Source of the DNA: Ctenosaura bakeri | Lineage: Eukaryota; Chordata; Lepidosauria; Squamata; Iguanidae | Direction of reading: 5' to 3' | Assembly: GCA_948474755.1 (NCBI GenBank) | Contig: CAOLHI010001305.1 | Span: forward strand, 186,001 to 250,000 | DNA length: 64,000 nt | In this document: piece after piece, positions 24,862 to 37,723 of the stretch | Position numbering within the stretch: position 1 is the stretch's first letter | Layout of the letters: each line of letters starts with the position of its first letter | Made by a program: the position numbers and the translations under genes | The notes under the pieces: generated by a model | What the model saw: the letters and a program-made list of their open reading frames with translations, nothing else | Told to the model about the DNA's origin: nothing | Databases searched by the model: none

Positions 24862-27542
24862 CAAACAGCATTTCTGACAAGTTTGTTTTACTAGTGATTA
24901 ACTTCATCCTTCTGGAATCGCTAACCAACTTGATAGAAGTGCTGTGTGTGTGTGTGTTTAGGAAGAGACATAATATTTCCCTCGGGATAGAGAAAAACTC
25001 AGCAGAATTCCCACCTATTCCAAAACCTTCATGATCAGGCTCTCATACACTAAATGAGACCAGAAAAAATTGTCTGCTCTGTATGCATGTACAATGCCAG
25101 TAATGTTCAAAACAGAAGCTTTCATTTTATTATTACTTTCAGAGCCTTTGTTCCAAGTTTTCTCTGGAGTAAGCATTAACTTTTATTTCCTAAGGAGTAC
25201 CTGAGAAGAGGAAAGGAAAAGCCAGCAGAGGGCAATGAAAGCAGACTTTTGTCTAAATTCTTGCAACATAGATCAGTAATTAACTGGAACACCCAAGGCC
25301 ATATATTCTATCTCCTTTAAGACACTTGAGGTTTCCCTTTATTGAAAGACATTGCGTCATGAGGAGGTTGAAATGAAGGCGATTCACTGTGACTCACCAA
25401 AGCTTGGCCTGAGGTATAAAGCTTTTCAGACCAGCTCTATTTTCTCCTAAGCTATTTCTCTGCAGGGCCTTTGCACATTTGCTGCACACACCCTGGCACT
25501 GAAATCCATCTAGACTTAGAGGGCAGCTTTCTTTTATCATGTTTTATTTACTGAACAGATTTCTAGATTACCTTTTAGGGTATTCATCCTTCAGATCAAT
25601 TGATAAAGCAAAATATCTACCTTGCATAACATTAAAATAACATTCACAACGAGATAGAAAGAAACAGCCTTCAAGAAATGAGCAAAGAGAGGGCCAGGTT
25701 TATTCCTTGGGGAAGCATATTAAATACCTTTCCAAGCTAGCCCACATCAGAAGATCTCAGGGAGGGGTATAATCAGTAAAATTGCTTTATCTCAATCTAA
25801 GGCAAGTCAAACGCTTAACAAATTTAACAAACAAACAAACAAAAAAAGAGCACACATGTACAGGCACCTCAGTGCCAGGAAATGCTAGTACCAGGAAAGA
25901 AAAGGCTGGGCTTTCTGTTTTTCTTCAAAGCAACCACAGCATTTGTGGAGTGGGGCAGAGGAGGCAGAATGGGAGGTGAAAGATTAATAGGAGGGAATAT
26001 GAGTGAGACTGTGCTCCTTGTGGTCTGCACCAGGTGGCTTACATGTCCCAGAACAAGCATGGTATGAGGAAGAAAGAAGGTGGGAGAGCACTCTTTCATC
26101 TAGCTTATCAAGTAAACTGATTGAGGATTTCAGTGACTTTAGATATTAACCGTAATTGCTTGCTTGTGTGCTTTTTGAAATAGTGTTGTTTTTCAAGACA
26201 TCTTCCCTTGATGGAAACTTTTCTGAACTGAGAATGTTATAAATCTGTCACTCAAAGGCAATGAGATTTTTGTTCAGGGGGGGGGGGAATCAAGGGTATC
26301 ATTAAGACCACAGTTGTAAAGGTTCCTAGACCAGAGGATAAATCTTGGTTTGAGGTTGTTGCTTATGGTCCAGTTTTAGAGCGGAAGTTCTGATCATGGA
26401 TCCTGGGGCCAGGCTTGATCTTGGAGAGGGAGTTTTGATTTTGGATCCCAGGTCAAGTCGATTCAAATGTTTTCATAATGGCTTCTTCTGAGGTTATAAC
26501 AGGAAAAGGAGATATTGGGGTTTCCAGAAGTGAGTGTCTGGTTTTCATGCTGCTTATAAACTTTGAGTTTCTTCTTCATGGTCTCTGTGCCTCACACATT
26601 GGGAATCTTCACACATGCGCGGTAGCATTCGGAAAGTTCTACAGCTGAGCAACTTGGCGGGAACCCCACCCCTTTTCTGTACTGAGTATGCTCAGCCCAC
26701 CAAGCCAACGGTCCCTCCTCAGTTTTTTTCGTCCACCGGCGTGTTAACAGCGAATGGAAAAACTTCTTCTATTGAGCAGCTTTCTCTCTCTGCTAACACT
26801 GTGGACCAGGAGTGTTTGGTTCTTCTTGTGCTGTAAGCCACATCACTAGTTTTTTTTATGTGATGGTCTGAATTATGTCAGGTCAGGCTGATTGTGTTGC
26901 ACTTTTGTACTCTAGTTCGCAGCCTTAAGTGTGGGCATGGTAGCTTAACACTAACGTGGAAAGGAATTGCAAAAGTTAGTCAGTTGGTTCCAAGTTCCAA
27001 GTTTTAACATAGTAGGAGGGTGATCATGTTACTTCCAATCTTCTTTCCTGCCAATTCCATATTTCCCATTGTATTATTGGTTGGCATTCCCAGTGATGTC
27101 CTGATGGTCTTCTGATTTTTGTAGGCAAAACTTGTCTGAGCCTGTTAGAATGCATTTCATTATGAGAGACAAGAAAGAAGCAACAGGACAAGTAGCCCAT
27201 GGTATCCCAAACTGCTTTGCTTGTTTTCACTTGACAAACAGCTCAACAGTCAGCATAAAACAAAGTATGAAACACCAGTATGGTACAGTTAAATTTAAAT
27301 ACTTCTAATGTCCCATGGATTTTCATTGGGGGAGATTTGACCACATGCTGAAACCTCTCTACAGAAATCAGAGGATCCCCCCTACCCTGAGTGCTTTGTT
27401 CCAGGGGTATCACAAGACAGCTTTTCTGCATCTGGTGGTAATGTCTTTCCTTCTTTGTACTTGTGATTGTGGAGAACTCTTGGGAGTATGCACACTTTAG
27501 GTTGTGGAAAGTCTTTATCTTTGAATCCCTTTTCTGAATATA

Positions 27543-27930
27543 CAGACATCCCTCCACGTTTCACTAGGGTTGGGGCACAGGCCCCCCCGTGGAAATGGAA
27601 AAACCGTGAAGAACTCTGGGCCCTCTCAAACCATATTTAACATACACAAAAAGTATGATCACCATATTCAACCCAGTGTAGATTCCTTTGAGGCATCAGG
27701 GGTCCTTCACAAGGCAGAAGTGAGTGGCTAGCGGGGCTTACTGCTGCCCCCACTGCTGTCCCTCACCATTTTTAAGAGGGACTTACAAGCCTTGTTTGAA
27801 GTTTCTCAGTCTCATGAGGCTTGCAGGCCCTATTAAAAATGGCATAGGAAGGCAGCAGAGCTGACAGCAAATAATCAGTGAATAATAAAATCTGCAAAAG
27901 TGAAACCTGCAAATGTGGAGGGCTGACTCT
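27543..27930. mobile_element. pogo/Tigger-like MITE, second copy
   Basis: Starts TA|CAGACATCCCTCCACG and closes near GTGGAGGGCTGACTCTG. The body matches 9091-9458 over most of its length, with motifs 'accatatttaacatacacaa', 'ttcacaaggcagaagtgagt' and 'ttttaagagggacttacaag'. No transposase. Confidence 0.7.
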
Positions 27931-30195
27931 GTCTGCGTTGCTGTTATGAAGATTTAGTATAGAGATATAACTAATCACACATTTCCAAATGTGTCTTTAT
28001 TGTGGAATAATAGATTCCTTTTAGATGCCCTAAAATGCAAACAAGACTTGGAGAGTAGAAGATTAAATTAGTAGTGCTCTTCTGCTCTGCTTTTCACTCA
28101 GATGCCTATTCTCCTCCTTTTAAGTTTATACGGATAACTCTAATTATGTTTTTCTGTAATTTATGATCCATCACATTGTAACCTTTTATAGGATTTTTTT
28201 TTCTAATTTGGAGACTAATCAATAGCAATTTTTAAAGAATTGAGGCAGAGCAGTATGGGGCCAGGTGCCTTCCAAATTCATTTTAACTTTCTTTTGGATT
28301 AAGTTCATTTCTCTTCTAAGCGAATCTGACACTTGTGCAAGACATTGTATAGCATTTGTCCTTTCTCTAATCCATTCAGACTTGCACACGAATATAATTC
28401 AAAGGGAGAGAAAGATTAAAAAGTTTCAAAGGAACAGAGATAACATCTTTCCAACCTTTTTGAATAGCTAACATCCCTACAGTCCAAATCTTCTGGTTGC
28501 CCTCCACAGTACCTTCTATCTACCTATAATATATCCTTTCAGGTTTTTTTAGAAATGGCCAGAGACGATCAAAGAGTTCCAAATCTAGCCTTGAGAGGCT
28601 GCTATGTAATTTCTTGGTGGGCATAAAAGGAGAGCTCAACTTATATTCCTGAAAAATAGTTGTCTTGTCTTCAGTTCTCTGAACTTTTATGACAAAGCCT
28701 CGTTTTTATTGTGGCTTTTTAAAAAGACTGTCCCATGCTTCTTCTTTTATAGTGTTTAAAACTCAGAGGTTGTGTCCTTACAGGGGGACAGGATGGGTTT
28801 GCTGTTCCGCTTCAGATTGCTCCCAGCATGTGTGCATTTCTGTATTCCTCTCATTCTGTATTCTTATCTCCTCTCCCTTATACAGCTTTGGTTATATGTG
28901 GCAATAGCTTGGCTGCCTCTTGAGGTACCCAGGAAAAGTTTTCTTGGATCACCTGTCCCCACGGAGATAAGAGTTGCATGCATAATAATAACAAAACAGT
29001 GCAGCTGTGTACAGTAAACAAGCGCTGGATCTCCCTTTTAGAAATGTTTAGTTTTGTGCTAAAGTGAATAATGAGTCACTGCTTCAAAGAACACTTGTAA
29101 TCGAAACTTGGAAACATTACATATTTTGGAGTAAACTTTCCAGAATCCCCCAGCCAGCATAGCCAATGATAAGTTGGTTTCCACTTTTCCTCCCACCCCC
29201 CACCCACATGTGAGAGCACAAATGAATTAATTCTAAGCCTTCCTTCCCTGGAGACTGCACTGAATATGACTGGAAAGGAGCTGTGAGAGAAAGCTCCATT
29301 CCTCCTCCTCCTCCTCCATGTAAAATCTCTGGTTCCATTCTGACTTCTTTGTTATTTTTGGTATCATAGGAATTCAGCCTGCTAGTCTGCCATGCAGAAA
29401 GCTTATATGCTAATAGCCAAGTGCCAGGAGTCCTGCAAGGAATATGCCGAGATTAGCAGAAGCAAAAGGAATTTCATCCTGAGAAGGAAAAGATTCCCAA
29501 CTTTTCTCTCCTTCCATTTGAGTATGTCACTTTCTCCTGTCCAAGTCCTGCGTTACCTTACTGGGTGTGAGTACTTTTCCTTTAGAAAGAGGTTGGTTGG
29601 TTCACATGGAAGAGAAACCCCTTTTGTTTGAGAGCATAAACTGGGAACCTGCCCAAATGCTTACTGCTTAGAGAAGTGAACACATGTGATATAGGGACAA
29701 ATTCCTCCTTCTACCCCAGCTTTACCCACACACTACACAGATGAACTTCAGTGCTGCTGATGGTTTGGGTAGGGTTTCCTGAGGAGATGCACCACATCTG
29801 CAGGAATGGCTTGGGCCATAGTTGAATAAGGATGTATATTCATTCTAGGCACTATGGAAAGAAGCAGTAGGTATACAGATGGCAATGTATGCCAGGTGGT
29901 TAGTATTTTGCCTGGAAGAAGTGCACGTGAAGATGATGGACCATGAGAGGTCAGGTTTTTTAAGAATGCCCTGAAGTAGGGCTTGACAGATTCTGAGCTG
30001 CAGGCTTCATACTGCTGCAAGGCCATTTTTGCAGTCCTGAAGGGTTCACTTCCATCCTTTCCCTAACTTGGGCTGAGCTGATGTTTGTTACTAGTCATTA
30101 CATCCTGTTTCCACGCATCCCTTCCCCTTTTTTAGCCCTCTCTAGGTATTTTTTTTTCTTATACCAGAGTGACCTCGCTGACTCTGTGTGTGCGC

Positions 30196-30373
30196 GTGTG
30201 CCTTTAAGTTGCCTGTCGACTTATGACAAGCCCATTCATTTCATAAGGGTTTCTTAGGCAAGGAATACTTAGATGTGGTTTTGCCTGTTCCTTCCTATAG
30301 CACTTGGAATTTGTTGGCAGTCACCTGTCAAAAATGACTCTGCTTAGCTTCCAAGATGCCTTTAGGGTATTTT
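30196..30373 (-). mobile_element. 5S rRNA-headed SINE, antisense, partly deleted
   Basis: A short TG/CG-repeat tract leads into 'tgcctttaagttgcctgtcg', then 'ttcttaggcaaggaatactt', and at the right 'actctgcttagcttccaaga'. The last piece is the reverse complement of the 5S rRNA internal promoter ('TCTTGGAAGCTAAGCAG'). The 5S part has an internal deletion compared with 39288-39512. Confidence 0.75.
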
Positions 30374-31525
30374 GACTGTGAACTAAGGCCTCCATAGGGC
30401 TAAAAAAAAGGTGACAAGGAGTCAAGAATGCCTGAAAATGTAGTGGAATGACTGATTGCATCCCCCTCCTCCCCTGGCTTGAAGGGAGGCTATTGGTCAT
30501 TTTGAGGTTAAAAACTAATTTTTGCAGGCCCCCAGTTTTGTGGGGAAAGATTGGATGGGGATGATTGTACCTAACCTAAAGCCCTTTTGACCCCTAGTTT
30601 AAAGCCATGTGTTGTACCTCTGTTTATGAAACCAGGCAGCCCCCTTAATGAGCTGCCTGAGTGGGAGACCACTTGGGAACGGTGTGATAGCTGGTCTGAG
30701 CTCTTTGAAAGGAACAGGTGGCTACTGGTCTAATAGTAAAGATTAAGATTTCCAAGCCCCCACATTTTTTATCTTGTGCATTTCAGCTACCATCTTTTGC
30801 ATGGAGCTGCAACACGGGGTAGGGGGAGTCTAGAGACACACCTCTCTCCCTCTTGTCTCTGGGCCTTCAGGTCTTGCTGAGTTCTGTTTGCATACCCGTT
30901 GCTAAAAAAGTAGGAGCTGGCCAGGGACATAATAGTGTAGTCATGGCATCTTTTGAAGCTTTCCGCTATTCTGCCTGCTTTTAGCTTCCTTCCGAGTGTC
31001 TCTTTCTCCTTTGCATCTGTGCAGCATGAAGTGAGCAAATCTGTAGTGTTCTTGAACTCTGCTTTCTTACCTACCTACTTCCCACGCTGCTGTTGCGCAT
31101 ATTTTTCATTGCTGTTTAATGTGTCACTTTAGGGTGAAGATTTTCAAACTGGGAAGCTTTGTGTGTGGGAAGAAAACAAGGGGTGGGGTTCACAGTGAGT
31201 GAGTTATGTGCTCCTTTTGGTGATGATATGAGGAAACCTCTCCAGGGCTTGGTCTTCCTCTGCCTGCTCCTTGCAGATTCCTTTACTGAAAATTAAGTAC
31301 AGCTGTCATCTCATTCTAGTGGCCAAACCTACATCCAGTTTGCCATGTAGTCACACTCAGTTGTTTCTCTCTTCTTCATTTCTCTGACTTAGTCTTTCTG
31401 TTGTGCATATACTCTCAATCTTAATTTACATCTAATGGATTCTTAAGTGTGCTTGCATGATGTCTACAGAACTGAGACCTTCCTCGGTGGGGGGGTGGAT
31501 TCAACCTACTTTTTCTTTATTTATA

Positions 31526-31925
31526 GTCAGCCCTCCACCTTTGACTATTTGTGAGTTTCTCCAGCCCTTCCCCACAGCCCACATCAATCACTTCTTTTCC
31601 AGGGCAATCTTCCCTTTTGGTATCTCTGATCAGGCCATGCAGCCCTTCGAAAACCACCCCCTGGTCCTCCTCCTTCTCTACAAGCCACTGCCTGGCCAGC
31701 AAAGGATGACTCACAGCTCAATTTCTTACCATAACAAACCCTTTCCCAATAACCCCCACACAACCCAAGGCAGGAGACAGGTAAGAAGGAGGAGGTATAG
31801 GGCCACCGTGCCAACACCCCCCCTTTCCCTCTTGTTTCCCTGACCTGGGTTGGACCTTGGGTGCCCCACCATGCCTTAGCCCCTTCTCACAGATTCACAC
31901 ACAATTTTGATGTTTGCAGTTTTCT
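31526..31925. mobile_element. possible third pogo-like element, only one end clear
   Basis: 'TA|GTCAGCCCTCCACCTTTGA' has the same terminal sequence as the elements at 9091 and 27543. The proposed right side ('tgatgtttgcagttttcttg') is only loosely similar, so the extent is a guess. Confidence 0.3.
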
Positions 31926-33165
31926 TGCTTTTGGGGAGGGTATGCTGTGCCCCTAACCTTAGCAAATGTAAACAGCCAGCTGTACTCATATTTCATCATC
32001 ACTTTGGCTTAACAAGTTATTTTCCAGGGATGGTGGTTGTAATGAAATTAGACTTGAGAAGTAATGTGATGATGGTGGAATGAAGTTACTTATTTGTGTA
32101 ATGAGTAAAGGTTTCAAGTTTAATTTAAAAGTTACTTTTAAAGGGCAGTTTTGAAGCACTTTGGCAAGAATTTTTGAAGTCCTGTTATGTTCTCTTATCA
32201 GACCTAAACCCCCACCCCACATCCTTTTCAACATTGTAATGAGTACCAGAAATGGATACATGAATAATAATAACCTTGGCTTCCTGAGTTTGAGCAGCGG
32301 GTCTTGTCCTTACAAAAATGTCACATTAAGGACTTGTTATCTGCAAGTTAAGCTACGAAGAGGGTTTTGGCTTGGTCTGGTTTGGTTTTTTGGATATTTC
32401 CTTTGCTGTTTGGTTTGTGCTGCTGTCCCCTGTTCCTTCCAAAGTATTTGGTGGGTTTCTGTTTGTAATCTTGTACAGACCAAAAGTCAAGGTGACATCC
32501 TGAATAATAAAGTCTCTTGGACGCTTGAGCCAATTAAAAAAGATACCTTGACATTTGCATAGTAGGAATTTTCCAGTGCTCTGGAAAACCATAAGCCTAG
32601 GTCCCATGTCTCTTCCAGTTGGATAAATAGCCATAAAATGTGGCTTTCTGCCAAGATATCTAAGGTTTGCCTTGCATTTGTGGCATCTGAGTAGCCACCT
32701 GCTAAGTACCACTGCTTCTACTTGTTTTGAGAAACCTCTGCCAAGGAGAGGCAAACCAAGCTGCAGTCAGCAAAGCTTATTTTGGCCATTGTTATGATTG
32801 GCTCTCCAAGTCTTTATCTTTCTTCAGTCCTGCTGGTATTGTATACCAACTCCTCCCTCCCTCCCAATTTTTTTTTCAAACTGTGCTAGAACATATTATT
32901 AAAATGACACAAACTTGTGTTAATTATTTAACTTACCTTTTCTTGCTCCAGTGAGGATGGTTGAACACATTCTTTGAGGTGACTAGAGCCAGAAATATCC
33001 GGGCTAGAGATATAGCCATCCACACAGTAGTAGGTGATGGCTGCTAATTATAGCTGGTATCAGTGCAGTAGGAACCTTCTAAAAGGAACCAGTCATACAC
33101 AGCTTATGTCACTGTTAGTTTGCTGTGACACCAAAACTGAATGGAACACTTGGCCTATAATTCGT

Positions 33166-33340
33166 GGGGATATGGGAAGCTGCCTTGTAATGAGTCAGAG
33201 TATTGTTCCATCTAGCAACCGAGTAGCAACTCTCCAGGATTTTAGACAGAAGTCGTTTCCAACCAGGTCTGTGGAGATGCCCAGGGACTAAAATTGGAAC
33301 CTTCTGTATGCAAAATATATGCTCTATCCTTGTAGTATTG
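33166..33340 (-). mobile_element. tRNA-derived SINE (Ala-like head), antisense
   Basis: 'atgggaagctgccttgtaat' then 'gagtcagagtattgttccat', then 'gtggagatgcccagggacta' and 'ttctgtatgcaaaatatatg' form the reverse of a dispersed squamate SINE whose head reads 'GTAGCTCAGTGGTAGAGCA...TGCATGCAGAAGGTCCCAGGTTCAATCCC'. The A box region is decayed; the B box is recognisable as its complement at about 33277-33300. Confidence 0.6.
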
Positions 33341-33835
33341 CTTCTTCCTAGGATACTCTGTTCTTGGTGCCCAGGGCATGTCCACCTTCTCCTGTTACAC
33401 ATTGCCTTAAAATGGCCATGATCAAAAGAACAACATTTTTGAGTCAGGTGGCAGTAATGGATGTGCATCCCAGATTCAGACCAGGAAGGCTGATCTTAAA
33501 TTTTCATTCAGCTATGAATCATAATGTATGGTCTCTCTGTCTGTCTGTTCTATCTTGCTGACAGTTATGAAGAAAAATAATAATAAAGGGGTAACTATGT
33601 TTCTTGAAGGAATAGCAAGGTCATGATGATGATGATGCACGTCTCCATAAGCCAAAAGTGTTTTTGTCAAATTTCTTGAACAGCAACATCCCTAGGCTCC
33701 ACATGAAGCAGCTTTTGAAAATGAAGGGAATTTCAGAGGTGGTTTATGATATGATGACAATATGGTTAAAGTTCTCAGTTCAAAGTTACCATTTGGGCAC
33801 ACAAACTCTTGATAGTGCCTTATGTAGTAGTTTTG

Positions 33836-33990
33836 GGCCATTTCTGCACCAGATTGTTATAGTGCTACTATTCCACTTTCAACATCCCGTGGAATCCTGG
33901 GGTTTGCAGTTTAAGGAGGGGCCTCAAAGGATTCCATAGGATGTTGAAAGTGGAATAATAGCGCTATAACAGTCTAGTGAGGAAATGGCC
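33836..33990. mobile_element. foldback MITE with 52-bp terminal inverted repeats
   Basis: The arms 33836-33887 and 33939-33990 pair at about 46 of 52 positions (outer end GGCCATTTC, inner end TTCCACTTTCAACATCC). The 51-bp loop contains 'ggaatcctggggtttgcagt'. No clean target duplication is visible. Related pieces are at 14741, 24610, 44620, 45419, 48938 and 59125-59445. Confidence 0.85.
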
Positions 33991-34079
33991 TTGGTTTGGG
34001 GGGTCCTTAAATAAACTTTCAGTTTACTTAATCAAGGAAGATTTGTCCCTGAATCTATAAAATCTGAGCAAGGTGATTG

Positions 34080-34165
34080 ATGATGAGTAACTTAGAGGTT
34101 TCCCATTCATAGGGTTGCTGTAAGCTGAGGTCAACTTGATAGAATTAGCAACAAGAAGAAGTAAA
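34080..34165 (+). mobile_element. 3' end fragment of the (CAA)n-tailed tRNA SINE
   Basis: 'cccattcatagggttgctgt' then 'aagctgaggtcaacttgata' and a final AGCAACAAGAAGAA are a decayed tail of the 18903-19120 family. Confidence 0.45.
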
Positions 34166-36328
34166 CTTTCTCCCCTAATGTAATACTTTACCTAATAATG
34201 CAAGATGAAGCTTCTGTTCCCTATCACTTCATTGTTACTTCCTATTGCTTCCTTTTATTCTGAAGCTGTGTCCTACTGTCATAGTTTATTCTTCTATTAC
34301 TCCATACAGATGACTTGATTAGAGACGTGAAGGCTTGAGAAAAAGTTAGAAAAATTTGGGAGAAAAATACAATTTTTTTAACCGAAACCATGTTTTTTTC
34401 TGGAAAAGTTAAAAATAATAGATTATGCGTTTTTTTCAGATTTATGAATAAAATGTTTAGGACAGGGGGAGTTCACATCTTTATTATTTCTATAAATAGA
34501 TAAGAGGCTTTTATGTAAGTCTATGTACTATGTAAGATCACTTTAATTTCTGATTCTTGTAGATCCTAACAGTTCCTAATTTGAGAAAATGTCTTCTATA
34601 TGTAAAAAGAGGTTAATATTGCATTTTTCAAGTTTTCTCAAATTTTCCATTTTCCCCCCCAAAACAAAGAAATCTGTCCCAACCCCTTCCACTCCCAACT
34701 TCAAAATTTCTGGAAATGTTACATTTCTAGGCTTGGTGCAGAGGTTAGACAGATCTGAGAGAAATGGATTGGGGTCGCTAAATTAAGAGGTCATTAGATA
34801 AAGCCTGGGCCCAAGCATGAAGAGAACCAGTTATCATGAGTTGAAATATTGAAGTATGAAGTATATATTGATACACTTCTGTCTGTACGTTTTCTCAAAT
34901 CTTTTGAAATTTGCTGGCATTGGAAGCTGTGTTAGAGTAAAACAGTGAGCTGAAAAGAAGATTTCTTCAGTTAAATAAGGATTTATAGTACATTTGAGAG
35001 GAGTGTAGATTTGTGCTTCTCTGTTTGATATTCATTTAAAACTGTCTGTCCCAGTGTTCCTTGTTCACAAGCAGGAGCTGCTTACAACTGGTGAGAAGGA
35101 TAAAGGACCGTAATAACCAAGGACACTGGTCAGAGGCTGATTAGGTTTCCAGAGATCAAATGTATAAGAGTAACAATCTTGTTCATCCTTACGACATCCC
35201 TGCCATAAGGAGAGACAAGCCATAATTTTGCATTGAAAAAGGCTGTAGTGGGAGGTGGGATGGAACTTTAAAGTCACAAAGTGGTGTGTTTCTTAGAAAT
35301 ATGCAGCTGCATTGGTTCATCAGTCACTTTTTCAGCAGTATAACACTTCAAGTCTATTTGGATCAATCAAACATGCAAAATTAAACATGTTTGCACAAAC
35401 CAAACATATGAAAGCAAATTATATCTTCCAACAACCCAAGAAATACCCAATTAATACTGCTGTGTAGATGATACTCACAGTGGTAAACAATGTGTTAAAA
35501 ATAATGTAGGATTCAACAATTAATTTTAAAACATTTTCTTAAAACAATGCTAATTGAAGACTTGCTATTAAGTTGGTTCTGACAGGTCCCATGAAAACAT
35601 TTACTGTGCCTGTATGTACATTTAGGAACTCATACTGCATAAAGACCTGCTTAAAATGTATTATTTAACAAATAATAAACCTACACATTTATTTATTAAT
35701 AAACCCTCAAATTAATTTGTTACTTTCTATGTGGAAGTGCCCATTTTGGTACCACTGAAGAATCAAAATCAAAGAAGTACTATCAGAAAACAAACTGTTA
35801 AAAAATAGCCATAAAACAGAAATAGCTTTAGATCAGCAGATGTTACTTGCAAAATAAAAAAAAATTAATAAAAATAGAGCAGTGTGTATGCAGTATCTAA
35901 GTATTGAACTACCTCTCTGATTATATAGTTTCACAAATTGAAGGGGGATATGAACTGAAGATGAGAAATATAAATTGGTATTGTACCTTCCTATTCAGTT
36001 TTCTAGATCAAAACATTTATGTCTCTATTCCACATTTTCTTTGGAAATGCATGAGTCTCCTGAGCAGTGTTTTTCTTGTTTTTGCTACAGCTTTACATAT
36101 CAGATGCTTATATGTAAATATCCAGGTTAAATTTTGTATCTTCTTTATTGGGGACATAGTTTGAATACAAGACAGCAGGCTCTAGAGGGAAAAGTATGAA
36201 CATTTTTTTTTACTAAATAGGTCTGGTTAAAAATATTTCTGTCTGAAGGATGAACTGTCCTTCAGATCCTCTCTCAAAATATTGCCATTAGCTTGCTTAT
36301 CAACGCCAATGTTTCCTTTCCATTCTTT

Positions 36329-36717
36329 GGCAATTTCCGCACAATGAGGTTGTCCCACTATGGGGACAGGATGGCAGTAGTTGGTGGGTCATGCTTCCAC
36401 CTGCTGCCATCCCATTCCCATGCGTTGCACTTGCAGGGTATTCACTAAATGGATAAAATCCATTTAGAGCCTGCGATTGCACAGTGCTCCCATACCTATC
36501 TGTCTTGCGAAAGGGCAGGATGTGTGGTGGCAATGCTTCGTTCCCCAACGCAGCCTGGGAAATGCCAGGCTGTGCTGTGGGAGAAAGAGGTGGGGCCATT
36601 GCACTCCCTTCTGCAAGGAGCCAGTCCTGCGTGGAGGGGAGCATTCCTGTCACTCTGCCTACCTTGCCGGGACTGCGACGGGACGACACCCAAGAGCCCT
36701 GTCATGTAAAAATGGCC
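36329..36717. mobile_element. GC-rich block, probable nonautonomous DNA transposon
   Basis: 389 bases, markedly GC-richer than the flanks, with overlapping open frames on both strands (typical of GC-rich noncoding DNA). It begins GGCAATTTCCGCAC and ends AAAAATGGCC, similar to the ends of the MITE at 33836-33990. Inside is the small palindrome AAATGGATAAAATCCATTT (36447-36465). No target duplication was found and no protein recognised. An unrelated CpG-rich element remains possible. Confidence 0.4.
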
Positions 36718-37618
36718 TTGTCTCTGAGTGTCTCTGTTAGATTATTTTAGGTTTCAGTTTATTTTAGATTAGGGACCTGTCAAATGTAGCTTTGTAGAGC
36801 AGCATGCATTTAGATGGCAAAATAGAAGTAATTTTGGTGGTCAACAAACAATAGTTTCAGAATGAATTCAACAACAGATTGAGAGCTTGGACAAAAGCTG
36901 CCAGGGATAGAGTGTGAACTAGGAATATCATATGTGGTGCATGGACCTTTGTTTCTGTTGAGTCTTTAAACCCTTCAACTCCTAATATAAGCTTTTGCTA
37001 GAAATTTCTTTTTCACAGCTAGTCTCAAAGGTATTACAAGATTCCTTTATGTCATTTATGTTGAAACAGACACAGCTATGTCTTTGAATACAATATTGGC
37101 TTCTGCAATTATTAGGGCATATTTAGTCTCTGAATTGGCTGGGCCTGTGGTGTGAGGGCTTCTCCTCTTAACTATTCACCCTTCTATACCTCAAGTAAGA
37201 TCACTTTTCTTCCAAGAACAGCCCACAGGGATCATAGACTAGAAACCCAACCTTGTGTTGTAGTATGGTTTCCACCACCCTGGCCAGGCCTTGACACAAG
37301 ATTGTGAGATGGGTGTGTAATTCTACATAGCATCTGGAAAATGTGTTATGGAAAGAAAGTAACATATAGGTACTAAAAACAGAGCTACTGCCTGTTGACT
37401 AAGCAGCTTCCTGTTCAGACTTGAATTCCATCTACTGCACAGCCTCTCGATAGGTGGACAGCCAAAATATAAAGTTTGCCCTGATCAGTCTTCCTGACCT
37501 ATGGCTTTGTTGACAGTGTCAGTTGGCCCCACAGAGAATATAGGGAGGACTTTGGTGGCTGTTCTACACATTATATATGAAAGTTAACATTTAATTGGTA
37601 TTCCCCAGAGTGACAGGC

Positions 37619-37723
37619 TCCAGATGCTTTAAATTACATCCTCCCCTAGCCCTAACCAGCATGCCCAGTGTTAAGGGACAATTGGCACTGTAGTCCAAAA
37701 CTTTTGAAGGGTATCAGCTTGGA
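37619..37723. mobile_element. foldback MITE copy, decayed
   Basis: 'cctagccctaaccagcatgc' then 'aattggcactgtagtccaaa' and 'agggtatcagcttgg' fit the 9740-9863 family. Confidence 0.45.

Noticed and set aside
36300..36750. Five overlapping open frames of 69-129 codons on both strands
   Set aside because: All lie in the GC-rich block, where stops are rare in every frame; no domain, splice site or start context supports coding.
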